Below are positions 1 to 8,450 of a stretch of 10,510 nt of DNA, piece after piece. The stretch is taken from assembly GCA_015499995.1 (NCBI GenBank), contig JADNRV010000856.1, positions 1-10,510 of the forward strand, in the 5' to 3' direction. Source of the stretch: Flammula alnicola. Lineage: Eukaryota > Basidiomycota > Agaricomycetes > Agaricales > Strophariaceae. A program made the position numbers and the translations under genes. Below the pieces are notes generated by a model. It ran no database searches. It had not been told where the DNA came from and saw only the letters and a list, made by a program, of their open reading frames with translations. Each line of letters begins with the position of its first letter. Position 1 is the first letter of the stretch.

Positions 1-454
1 CCTCGTAAACATTTTCCGAGACGCATACGCATACAGGCTGGTCCCTCAAGAGATGATAGTTTGAACTGGGACTGAGCGTTGTTGCATGGCCAATTGGACG
101 AGACGATCGCACAAGTAGTGTACGACCTTGCGGGTCCTCTAGGGTGATGTTGGCAGCGTCTCCGATGAGCTGCGGACTTGACCTCCCGCTCCATTCCCTG
201 AATCCCTGCACTGATCCAGCGTTGGAAAATAAGGAATCCTGTCGGGGATCGTGGAACCGGTTTTGGCTTCGCAGGGTTTCCGTTAGGAAATAAGGCTCCG
301 GTACGTAGCCTTGTTGACCCACGAGCATTCCAATCGTCCCACCTAGGTTGTTTACCGTTCAGAACGTGCTCGTAGCCGCTCACGCGACTAGTCAGGGCCC
401 ACCTGTATAAATGACGAGGACACGCGATTCATCAGCTGTGTGAGGGGGCTCCAT
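1..454 (-). CDS. Cytosolic type I L-asparaginase, N-terminal part (cut by left window edge)
   Basis: Hydrolyses L-asparagine to aspartate and ammonia in the cytosol. Two exons are visible: 454-403 and 342-1, joined across a 60-nt intron (343-402) that splits the Gly-18 codon. The ATG at 454-452 gives a leader ending RVLVIYTGGTIGM at residues 11-23. This is the TGGTI signature of the family, with Thr-20 as the first catalytic threonine. The segments GYVPEPYFLTETLRS and RFHDPRQDSLFS follow, then VQGFREWSG, all typical of the eukaryotic 60-kDa asparaginase/lysophospholipase-like branch. The second catalytic motif (GTDTM type) and any C-terminal ankyrin repeats would lie beyond the edge. The frame is open for all 131 visible residues, and no secretion signal is seen. 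It shares a promoter region with the tryptophan synthase gene. Assignment is from recognised motifs, not a search. Confidence 0.85.
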
Positions 455-707
455 AATATTGTCCGAAATTGAGACGAGACCAACGTTCAAGTGAGTAGTT
501 TAATTATATGCGCTGGCCGCACAAGAACGCGTTCGGTGAACCGGTGACGGTTGAATCTGAGGGTATATTTATAGTCATTTATTTCTGCGATCGAATCGCT
601 GATCGACAATGAATGATCACGTGTTTCGATGAGATACTTATAATTTACCTGAAGTTGCGAGTCATAAACATAACCCCTCCCACTTCATCGTTCTCCCCAC
701 AAAACTC
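455..707. promoter_or_regulatory. Divergent promoter between L-asparaginase and tryptophan synthase
   Basis: The two start codons are 253 bp apart on opposite strands, so this segment must serve both genes. It holds a TATA-like TATATTTATA at 564-573, an E-box CACGTG at 618-623 and a Gcn4/Cpc1-type core (TGACTC on the minus strand, 659-664). A pyrimidine-rich stretch lies just before the tryptophan synthase ATG, as is common at fungal transcription starts. An ATG at 609 opens a 7-codon uORF that stops at 632. It matters only if transcription begins upstream of it, which the sequence cannot show. Confidence 0.7.
658..667 (-). promoter_or_regulatory. Candidate Gcn4/Cpc1 (general amino acid control) site
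   Basis: On the minus strand this reads TTATGACTCG. It contains the TGACTC core and matches the first seven bases of the Gcn4 consensus ATGACTCAT. It sits about 40 bp before the tryptophan synthase start, and tryptophan biosynthesis genes are classical Gcn4/Cpc1 targets in fungi. The same 10-mer recurs before the eIF2B beta gene. A 6-base core turns up by chance every few kb, so this is a candidate only. Confidence 0.4.
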
Positions 708-3414
708 ATGGAAGTCCTTAAAAAAGTATTCGAAAAAAAGAGTGCAGATGTATGTTCCACTCCTCTCTTGTCGTGATAAAATTTGACATTGTTTCAGGGC
801 GCAGCCGCTTTGGTGACTTTCGTCACTGCTGGATATCCTCGAGAGGAAGATACTGTCCCCATAATGCTGGCAATGGAAGCCGGTGGTGCAGACATTATTG
901 AACTCGGAGTACCATTCTCCGATCCCATTGCGGATGGTCCCGTTATTCAGGAAACGAATACTGTACGTCCTCAGGCAGCCAAACTGCAAATTCCCATATT
1001 CATTTCAATATGTGGTAGATCGCGCTCAAAAACGATATTGACTACGTTAAAGTACTTGGGCAACTGAGAGAGGCCCGTCATCAAGGACTTAAGGCTCCTG
1101 TCTTGCTCATGGGTACTGCCTTCGAAGTATTTACTTGTTGGATTTATGCTGACCTACTTGTGAAGGCTACTACAACCCCCTCTTGGCCTACGGAGAAGAC
1201 AAAGCAATCCAAGATGCTGCAGAAGCTGGTGCGAATGGATTCATCATGGTAGATCTTCCACCTGAGGAGGCCATTACCTTCCGGGAGAAATGTACGAAAG
1301 CAAAGTGCGCCACACATATCTTCTACTTCAGTCTTCAAGCTAATCACCCCCAAAGCCTGTCTTATGTTCCTTTAGTTGCACCTTCGACGACTCTTTCTCG
1401 GATTAAATTCCTCGCATCTATTGCTGATACTTTTATTTATGTTGTTTCAAAAGTGCGTTCCATCCAATATCTTACGCTGCTCCTTTAAATCTATCTACAG
1501 ATGGGCACCACTGGGTCGTCAGAAAAGAGTCAGATGAACGATGCTCTTCCCGATATCATTGCCCGCGTCCGCGAATACGCCACTGTACCGCTTGCCGTCG
1601 GGTTCGGAGTTGCAACTCGAGCTCACTTCGACACCGTTGTTGATGCTGGTGCCGACGGAGTGGTCATCGGCAGCCGGCTTGTAAACATCATCAAAAATGC
1701 TCCTCAAGGTGAAGCCGCGAAACACGTCGAAGCTTACTGCCGCGAAATTAGCAGAAAGGGTGAACCCGTTCGCATTCGCTCACCACCCGCGCCGCGTCTT
1801 TCCACTCCCGAACTTAACGCAAGCAAAGATGCACCTCCTACCGTTGATACTGCTTCTTCGGACTCTACTATTCTTCCTGCTCGTTTTGGACAGTTCGGAG
1901 GACAATACGTTCCTGAAGCGCTCGTCGACTGTCTGGCCGAACTCGAGGGAGCGCATAAGTCTGCTATGGCTGATCCAGAGTTCCATAAGGAACTTCAATC
2001 TCATTTCGGATATATGAATCGTCCATCGCAGATTTATCTCTCGGAGAATCTGACCAAGGACGCAGGAGGAGCGAATATTTGGCTGAAACGCGAAGATTTG
2101 TATGTTGTAGAATTTCGTTGACATCATTTTTCTGTGCTTAAACACCAAACAGGAATCATACCGGCTCACATAAAATTAATAACGCCATGGGACAGGTAAG
2201 TATATACATTCCATCTTATTGTTAATCTCATAATTATATCACGACAGATCCTCCTCGCGCGCAGGCTAGGCAAGAAAAGGATTATCGCCGAAACAGGCGC
2301 TGGGCAACATGGTGTGGCTACAGCGACTGTTTGCGCAAAGTTCGGGATGGAATGTGTCATTTACATGGGTTCCGAAGACGTCCGGCGACAAGCCCTCAAC
2401 GTTTTCAGGATCGAAATGTTGGGTGCCAAGGTACGTTGATTTCCGCTTTTCTGAACGGATGCATATTGAGAACCTGTTGTGTATTTAGGTCATTCCAGTC
2501 AACTCTGGCTCTTGTACGCTAAAGGATGCCGTGAACGAAGCATTCCGGGACTGGGTAACCAACCTGTCGACTACGCACTATCTTGTCGGATCCGTTATCG
2601 GTCCTCACCCATTCCCAACTATTGTCCGTGATTTCCAGAAAGTAATTGGCGAAGAGATCAAAGCCCAGATCAAAGCCGCGCGGGGAAAACTTCCTGATGT
2701 CGTCGTGGCCTGCGTCGGTGGTGGAAGCAATGCCATCGGCACCTTCTACGATTTCATCGAAGATAAGAGTGTGCGACTTGTTGGTGTGGAGGCCGGAGGA
2801 GAAGGTAAATTGCATTTTACTTTTGTTAGTTGATGTGTTGATGCTTATTATGTCGTAGGAACTGATGGCGACCGACACAGCGCCACACTCTCAATGGGGC
2901 AACCAGGAGTACTTCACGGCGTCAGGACGTACATTCTCCAGGACAAGGCTGGTCAGATCGTCGAAACGCACTCGATCAGTGCTGGCTTGGACTACCCCGG
3001 TGTTGGACCCGAACACGCTTGGTTGAAGGACAGTGGCCGGGCCGAATATGTTGTAGCGACAGATGAAGAAGCCCTTAGAGGCTTCAGAATGTTGACCCAA
3101 CGCGAGGGAATTATTCCAGGTGGGTCGTTTAATTTTAATTCTTAATGTTATCATACTGACTTCACTGGCGCCTAGCTTTGGAATCGTCCCATGCGATCTG
3201 GCAAGCTGTAAAGATCGCAAAAACGCTACCGAAAGACCAGGATCTAGTTGTGGTACGTTGTTCAGATCTTTCGTTGTCTTCGAAATAAAAATAACGATCT
3301 TGATTACAGTGCTTGTCCGGACGCGGTGACAAAGACGTAGAGCAAATTTCTCAATTGTTGCCCAAGTGGGCGGATATTCTTGACTGGCATGTGTCTCCTC
3401 ACGCTGGCACTTGA
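708..3414 (+). CDS. TRP5: Bifunctional tryptophan synthase (fused alpha-beta)
   Basis: Catalyses the last two steps of tryptophan synthesis: indole-3-glycerol phosphate to indole (alpha), then indole plus serine to tryptophan with PLP (beta). Exons: 708-749, 798-962, 1019-1112, 1166-1304, 1356-1452, 1501-2099, 2153-2195, 2248-2430, 2489-2804, 2859-3119, 3176-3252, 3310-3414. They join in frame to 706 residues, the usual length of the fungal fusion. The alpha domain is about residues 1-260, with [15 protein letters not shown] placing the catalytic acids at Glu-49 and Asp-60. A Pro/Ser-rich linker of about 45 residues leads to the beta domain, which opens [12 protein letters not shown] near 308. 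HTGSHKINN carries the PLP lysine (Lys-386), AETGAGQHG follows, and GGGSNA at 531-536 binds the PLP phosphate. The first exon codes for only 14 residues. Every splice site restores a conserved motif, so the model is well supported. Confidence 0.97.
1305..1355 (+). other. Stop-free in-frame intron in the alpha domain of tryptophan synthase
   Basis: This 51-nt intron (GTGCGC...AAAG) is a multiple of three with no stop, so an unspliced reading runs straight through and adds 17 residues. Removing it joins FREKCTKA to [13 protein letters not shown], the continuity expected for the alpha TIM barrel. Automated gene models could easily keep it as exon. Confidence 0.85.
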
Positions 3415-3555
3415 ACCGATCTTGTAGAAAGAATGTGATGATACCAGATAGACCAATAACTAGTAGGATTGTAAAACCAAATTATTTGCTTGGCGGCTGA
3501 GTGCAACCCTGATTTCCTAAATTGGATTGCGATCATTGATCGAGACAGTAATTTA

Positions 3556-3565
3556 TTATGACTCG
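3556..3565 (+). promoter_or_regulatory. Candidate Gcn4/Cpc1 site before eIF2B beta
   Basis: TTATGACTCG is identical to the minus-strand 10-mer at 658-667 before the tryptophan synthase gene. It contains TGACTC and lies about 90 bp upstream of the eIF2B beta ATG. Function is inferred from the consensus only. Confidence 0.35.
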
Positions 3566-3581
3566 GTCTTGCACAAGACCG
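3564..3581. repeat. 18-bp inverted repeat, 8-bp arms with 2-nt centre
   Basis: CGGTCTTG at 3564-3571 pairs perfectly with CAAGACCG at 3574-3581 across a CA spacer. It overlaps the last base of the TGACTC core. It could be a dimeric transcription-factor site with CGG...CCG ends, as Zn2Cys6 factors often prefer, or a small hairpin in the 5' UTR. Which of these applies is unknown. Confidence 0.5.
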
Positions 3582-3653
3582 CCACAATCACCTTTACATC
3601 TATCACAAGTCCCTCTAACATCTATAATCAAGACGACCTTGAAAACGTAACAC

Positions 3654-5104
3654 ATGGTATCAGAACCTCGCAGTTCTGCGGCTAGCCGCTCTGTGGAAGT
3701 CCTCGCATCGAAGCTGAGGCGGCGGTCAGTACTCGTCTTCGGGCTTGGAGCAAGGGTCTTGTTCCTTAAATGTCTCAATTACTAGGCAGGTCGTCGGCTC
3801 AAGAACTGCTGCACTTGAAACTCTGCTCGTCCTCCGTCAAGTTATCTCGAAGGCCCGGTTCTCAAATCTAGAACAGCTGGTGGCGATCATCCGGGATGCT
3901 GGACGGAGACTTGTGGCTGCACAACCGAAAGGTCTGTCGTCTGACTCGCTTTAACTTTACAATCGGAAAGCGAACAACTGACCGCAAATGTACTTTGAAG
4001 AGCATTCCGTCGGTAATACTGTGCGAAAGATTCTTCATCACATACGCGAAGAATTTCATGCAGCCACGCGAGGAACGGTAGTGGCGAAACCCGCCTCTTT
4101 CTCAATATCCAAGTTTGTGTTACAAGGGCAACCGAGAAAACAAGCGGTCGTTCCAAAATCTGAAAGTAGAGGAACCCTCAGAGAGAACGATCCTGATGAT
4201 CCGGACTCCTTTGCCAGAGGATTGAAACCTGTCCTCATGGAAGCTATCCAGGACGTTTTAGATGAACTCGAGACCGTATACGACAATATCTCGAAGAATG
4301 CCAAAGACCACATCCACTCAGAGTAAGACTCACGAAAGCATCATCCTCCCAATTCTGACCTTCGACCACAGTGAAATTATTTTGACACTTGGAATGTCGA
4401 AAACGGTGGAAGAGTTTCTGAAGTCAGCCGCCCATGCACGCAATTACTCTGTTATAGTCGCTGAGACAGCTCCGTCGTTCGTCTAACCTTCTCCGTCATA
4501 CTTTGACTACGCTCAATCGAGTTGCAGATACGATGGTCGAGAAATGGCAAAATCATTATCCTCAGCAGGGATATCCACATTCCTCGTCCCGGATTCCTCG
4601 ATATTCGCACTAATGTCTCGCGTCAATAAAGTGATCCTCGGTGCCCATGTAATCCTCGCAAATGGTGGGATGTTCGCGATCAGTGGCTCGTTGATGGTCG
4701 CTACAGCGGCAAAAGCCCACAGCACACCCGTTGTAGTGTGCGCAGGTCAATTTAAACTGACACCACTGTGGAATTTATATCACGAATATGGGGCCCATGA
4801 CTTTGGAAATCCTAGTGATGTACTGGGGTTCGAGAATGGGGACTTGGTGGATAAGGTCGACGTTGTGAACCCCTACTACGATTATGTGCAACCAGAGCTG
4901 GTCGTTGCCTACATCACTAACGAGTGAGTTCTTTCTGGATCTTTGGCTTGAGCGTATCTTGATTTCTGTGTGCCAGCGGCGATCATCCACCATCATCAAT
5001 ATACCGGTATGTTCCCAAGTTTGATCGGGTCCTTTTCCTCGCTCATTTCTTGGTCATTCAGGCTCTTGAAGGAGACGTATGACGACGAAGATAACGAACT
5101 CTGA
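3654..5104 (+). CDS. GCD7: Translation initiation factor eIF2B subunit beta
   Basis: A regulatory subunit of eIF2B, the cytoplasmic guanine nucleotide exchange factor that recharges eIF2 with GTP. With the alpha and delta subunits it senses phosphorylated eIF2. Exons: 3654-3724, 3786-3931, 4001-4322, 4372-4476, 4528-4923, 4977-5006, 5062-5104, giving 370 residues (yeast and human beta subunits are about 350-380). The N-terminal helical part has TAALETLLVLRQVIS and the NTVRKILHHIREEF segment. A variable charged insert follows in exon 3. The C-terminal Rossmann-like half of the IF-2B family (PF01008) includes VIVAETAPS, then LVPDSSIFALMSRVNKVILG and ILANGG in exon 5, then YITND and the acidic end YDDEDNEL. 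This pattern fits beta rather than alpha or delta. All junctions keep frame. The fourth donor (GTTCGT) is weak but its use restores the conserved APSYDGR. Confidence 0.94.
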
Positions 5105-5240
5105 AATAAAAATTGTAAAAATAGATATATCATGCAGGATTTTTTGCCATTAGATTTGTACTCTCCAGGTATTATAATAGCATATAATGTGTCCTGTCCT
5201 GCATCGAAGCCCCCTCTACCAAGCTTTAGGTGACGCAGGT
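5105..5240. terminator. Convergent 3' region between eIF2B beta and GUF1
   Basis: Only 136 bp separate the two stop codons, which face each other. AATAAA at 5105-5110 follows the eIF2B beta TGA immediately and an A-rich stretch comes after it, so this may be the eIF2B beta poly(A) signal. No matching AATAAA is clear on the minus strand. The two 3' UTRs must be very short or overlap. Confidence 0.5.
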
Positions 5241-8230
5241 TCATTTCTTGTTACTAAGGATCTCGAAGAAAGCTTCTTGAGGAAGGTCGACAGATCCCAT
5301 TTTCTTCATCCTACGTTTCCCCTCTTTCTGATTCTCGAGGTGCTTCATCTTTCGCTCATAATGGCCACCGTACAATCCAGCAGTGACGTCTGCTCGATTG
5401 GCCTTCAAGGTTTCTCGAGCAATGACTTTTCTGCCGACTGCAGCCTGGATTGGCACCTCGAACAATTGCCGAGGGATAACTTTATCTGCAATGCAGTGTT
5501 AATTTAATTGATTGCGCAACGATGAAAGCGGAGAGACATACGAAGTTTCTTCACCCACTGTCGACCAACAGCATCCTGCGCTGAACGATGGACGATTAAG
5601 GCCAGCGCATCGACAGGCTTGCCATTGAGCAAGAAGGTCATCTAAGAAACGTCAACAAATATTCTGGATTTGGATGATGCTGTCAGCCATTTACTTTGGC
5701 TAGGTCGCTCTTCTTGTATCCTGCGTCCTCGTAACTAGAGATAGAACATCAATAATCGACCTTGAAACTTGGATGAAATCAAGCGAAAACTCACTCGAAG
5801 CTTGCAAAGCCCGAGCTCCGGCTCTTCAGCTGATCAAAGAAATCCGTCACTATCTCGCTCAGTGGAATGACACAAGTCAACATGATCCTAGCCGAGGTCG
5901 TTCCAGAGTCAAGGTACCGATGGTCGAGCTCTTCCGCCCGATGAGAGAAGCAGAGTTCCATCATGTCGCCGAAGTATTCTACACGACGCTGAGATTAGGT
6001 AAGTTGGTGGGGTTACGGAAACCACGGACCTTCTGGAACAATGATCGAAGCTTTGACAACAGGTTCTTGGATCTCTTTGACGCGTATACCCATGTCACCG
6101 ACGTCGGGGAAGTCCGTCGGGTTGCTGATAAGCACTTCTTTGTCCTTGTAAATAACTATGGAAGATGAAATGAGAATCCATATTACTTGAAAGACCTTAG
6201 TCGACCTACGCTTGTAGGGCACAGTGGGGGCAGTGATGATAACATTAGCATCATATTCGTCTTCCAATCGCTGACGAAAAACATCCATATGCAATGTGCC
6301 CAGGAAACCTAATCGGCAGCCTTGTCCTAAAGCCGAAGAGGATTCTCTCTGGACAGTGACGCTCCTATCAGTCAGTGTGAGCTGCAAAATCATATCGATT
6401 AACTACAACATCCTGGAATTTGAGATTTATGATGACCATACCCTATTGATGGACTCTTCAAGTTTCGGGAAGTCGGCACTATCAATGGGGTATACTCCAG
6501 CGAAAACCTATCATTAACCGACACACGGTTGAGAACTTGTCACATCTTGATACCGAGGGACCTTACCATTGCTTTGGTTGGCTGGAAGCCAGCCATGGGT
6601 TCTACTGCTTCGCTAATACGGTGTATGGTGTCGCCGATGTGAGCTGTGATGCAAGGTACTATGAATATCATACAATATGGAATTTCCATGGAAGGCCGAC
6701 CTTCTGACGATTGCTTCATGTTGCAAGCAATATAGCCAACTTGTCCAGGGTAAAGGCTTTTAGTGGGCACTTCCTCAGGATACATTATTCCCAGCTCAGT
6801 TATCTCATATTTCTTCCGGGTATAGCATGAAGCAATCTTGTCGCCTATGCGTAAGCTCAGTAAGCTTTGGTAATATAAATAGAAAGATTGCTACCTTTCC
6901 GAAGAATGCCATCTTGTATGCTAATCAATGAGATGACTCCGCGATATTTGTCATACCTTTGAAATGCTGTTAGGATATGAAACGTTTTCAGAAGACATAC
7001 TTACAATGAATCAAAGAGGAAAGCTTTCAAAGGCGCATCTGGTCGAGATACTGGAGGAGGTATCCGTTGTATTATTGCTTCGAGGACAGCATCAACTCCT
7101 TTTCCTGTTTTAGCAGAGATGTGCAAGATTTCTGAAGGGTCAATTCCAAATGTAGCTTGTATCTGAGCTGCTATTCGTTCCGGTTGGGCGGCTGGAAGAT
7201 CGATCTTGGAAAGGTAAGTATCAACGAGGATATATACGTAGAAGAGTTTCTTACCTTGTTCAGAACTGGAATGATTTTCAATCCTCGCTCTTTCGCATTA
7301 TGAAACACAGATATAGATTGAGCTTGAACACCTTGACTAGCATCGACCTATAAATACCTCGATCACTGAAATCACCTGAAAGTCGTGGAAACACGTACGA
7401 GGAGCAATGCCCCCTGGCACGCAGCGAGCGACCTCGATACTTCCCAAGCAAAATCAACATGACCCTGGGATGAAGAATTAAGGAATGGACGGAAGGAAGG
7501 CCCGAATATTGGAGTTTACGGGAGTGTCAATCAAGTTGAGTAAATGTTCTCTGCCTTGGAAGTTGTGCAACATGCTGATACCGATCCTTGTTCAGAAATC
7601 CTCCCATGTGGCATAATTTTAGGCATACCTTGCGGTTTGAGCCTTGACTATGGCAATCGATATAAGCCTGTGAAGGAACATAGTCATCCGTGAGACAAAC
7701 CTGTGATTCCACGTTCTCGTTCGACCTTGAGCTTGTCGAGAACTTGCTCATTTTTGCACCCGAGGCCTTCTTTTGAATTGTGCCTGTCAACTGCGGCGTG
7801 TTTTAATTCAATTTTTTCTCTCTTAGTGGCAAACGATCCGGGTACCTCGAGCAGTCTATCCATGCGAACATAAATTCAGTCGCCCAGGATTCAAGAAATT
7901 AAGGACGAACCTATCTGCAAGGGTGACTTGCCATGATCTTGAAGGAAAAAGAGTCAACTTCCGTCAGGCCAGACTTCAACGTTGGTTTTCCTACCAATAT
8001 GAGCAATTATAGAGAAATTCCTATAACCAGAGTGAGTGGATATCAAGCCGGCGGAAGACATTTGCTACCGTATAACGTCACACGGAAATTCCTCCATGGC
8101 AAGGTCTCTCCTGGGACATTCGACCATGGTGACGAGGTGCTGAACGACCTTGTAATGAGCAGACCAATGCCTTCCGTCTCAAGGACCGTTCCAAGGCGCG
8201 CAAGCAAGCACTATGCCATACAGATTGCAT
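5241..8230 (-). CDS. GUF1: GUF1/LepA (EF4-type) mitochondrial translation GTPase, with frame breaks near the 5' end
   Basis: GUF1 is the mitochondrial homologue of bacterial LepA/EF4, a ribosome-bound GTPase that supports accurate translation under stress. Exons in reading order: 8230-8069, 8020-7995, 7937-7911, 7855-7846, 7790-7701, 7647-7629, 7574-7520, 7464-7399, 7347-7255, 7204-7005, 6956-6895, 6844-6701, 6643-6567, 6507-6442, 6381-6210, 6155-6030, 5978-5795, 5734-5695, 5641-5542, 5485-5241. G motifs visible: AHIDHGKS (G1), ERERGIT (G2), DTPGH (G3), NKID (G4), SAK (G5). The LepA-specific part includes [27 protein letters not shown] and, near the end, [20 protein letters not shown]. Length would be roughly 620-655 residues, normal for the family. 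Two single-base losses are needed to read through (near 7924 and 7751-7755), and the targeting region before 8068 also changes frame. The 3' 1.6 kb of coding is clean. The start at 8230 is the weakest part; ATG 8127 is the alternative. Confidence 0.92.
7629..7647 (-). other. 19-nt microexon of GUF1
   Basis: This exon lies between introns of 54 nt (7575-7628) and 53 nt (7648-7700). It codes for most of VKAQTAS, the invariant segment right after the G2 threonine. It joins in frame on both sides (two bases complete each split codon), and skipping it would remove a family hallmark, so it is surely included. Confidence 0.85.
7701..7790 (-). other. GUF1 exon with a probable one-base deletion in a T5/A5 run
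   Basis: From the splice acceptor the exon reads [12 protein letters not shown], then the conserved [17 protein letters not shown] appears one frame away. Six instead of five A residues on the coding strand (plus-strand T run at 7751-7755) would restore a continuous reading through GAKNEQ. With that base the exon length also fits the phase of both flanking introns. Confidence 0.8.
7846..7855 (-). other. 10-nt microexon of GUF1
   Basis: The ten bases complete an Arg codon and add Leu-Leu-Glu, giving the expected ADR-LLE-LTGTI of the LepA G-domain. Both flanking introns are 55 nt (7791-7845 and 7856-7910) with GT...AG ends. This is close to the lower limit for exon recognition and most gene finders would miss it. 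Confidence 0.8.
7911..7937 (-). other. GUF1 P-loop exon with a probable one-base deletion
   Basis: The exon reads D-H-G-K-S in one frame, while the following T-L-A-D-R is readable only one frame away. One base is missing inside the Ser codon, between plus positions 7924 and 7925. A TCC serine codon shortened from CC to C would explain it. The exon is 27 nt; 28 nt fits the phases of the neighbouring introns. As written, the P-loop threonine and everything after it are out of frame. Confidence 0.8.
8069..8230 (-). other. Probable GUF1 mitochondrial targeting exon, spread over three frames
   Basis: From ATG 8230 one frame gives [20 protein letters not shown], rich in Arg with little acid, like a matrix-targeting helix. 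A second frame gives [13 protein letters not shown], resembling a presequence cleavage region. A third gives [11 protein letters not shown], which splices in frame to [10 protein letters not shown]. Two further one-base losses would join them. Alternatively translation starts at ATG 8127 in the third frame, without the presequence. Inference only. Confidence 0.4.
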
Positions 8231-8450
8231 ATACAGCAACTGAGCAAGGCCGAAATGGTGTCTGGGGATGTCGGACGCGTCGACTTTGCCTTGGTAAGTA
8301 CATGAGAGCAGTGAAGTCCACAAAAAGTTTCGATCGCTGCTTAGTCAGCAAATAGAGCTATCGTGCCAAGAAATTCCTTCGAGTCGACATCGTCAATCAC
8401 AAAGCCCTCGACGCTCGGCTAACCTTTTATTTCAACACCTCTTCAACAAA
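8231..8450. promoter_or_regulatory. Divergent promoter between GUF1 and Cwf18
   Basis: About 220 bp lie between the proposed GUF1 start and the Cwf18 start. No convincing TATA box is seen. The last 60 bp before the Cwf18 ATG are C/T-rich with a CAACAAA context just before the start, a usual fungal 5' leader. Open frames crossing this stretch lack coding character. Confidence 0.55.

Larger units (their letters stand above)
3415..3653 (+). promoter_or_regulatory. Intergenic region: tryptophan synthase 3' end and eIF2B beta promoter
   Basis: 239 bp separate the tryptophan synthase stop from the eIF2B beta start on the same strand. No open reading frame of interest is present. There is no obvious AATAAA after the stop, which is common in fungi. 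The downstream half carries a Gcn4/Cpc1-type TGACTC at 3559-3564, directly abutting an 18-bp inverted repeat (3564-3581). CT-rich stretches precede the ATG. Confidence 0.6.

Noticed and set aside
609..632. uORF controlling tryptophan synthase
   Set aside because: A 7-codon frame exists but the transcription start is unknown and may lie downstream; noted in the promoter entry only.
1780..2169. Minus-strand open frame of 129 codons
   Set aside because: Antisense to the large sixth exon of tryptophan synthase, where the plus strand encodes the linker and the start of the beta domain.
3120..3329. Plus-strand frame with a hydrophobic start that looks like a small membrane protein
   Set aside because: It runs through introns 3120-3175 and 3253-3309 of tryptophan synthase; the spliced frame gives [16 protein letters not shown] and LSGRGDKDV instead.
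5241..8230. GUF1 as an outright pseudogene
   Set aside because: All splice sites and about 1.6 kb of coding sequence are intact, breaks are at or near short homopolymers, and a similar break occurs in neighbouring Cwf18; data error is more economical.
7933..8355. Plus-strand open frame of 140 codons
   Set aside because: It lies opposite GUF1 exons and introns that encode recognisable motifs ([13 protein letters not shown]), and its own translation resembles nothing known.
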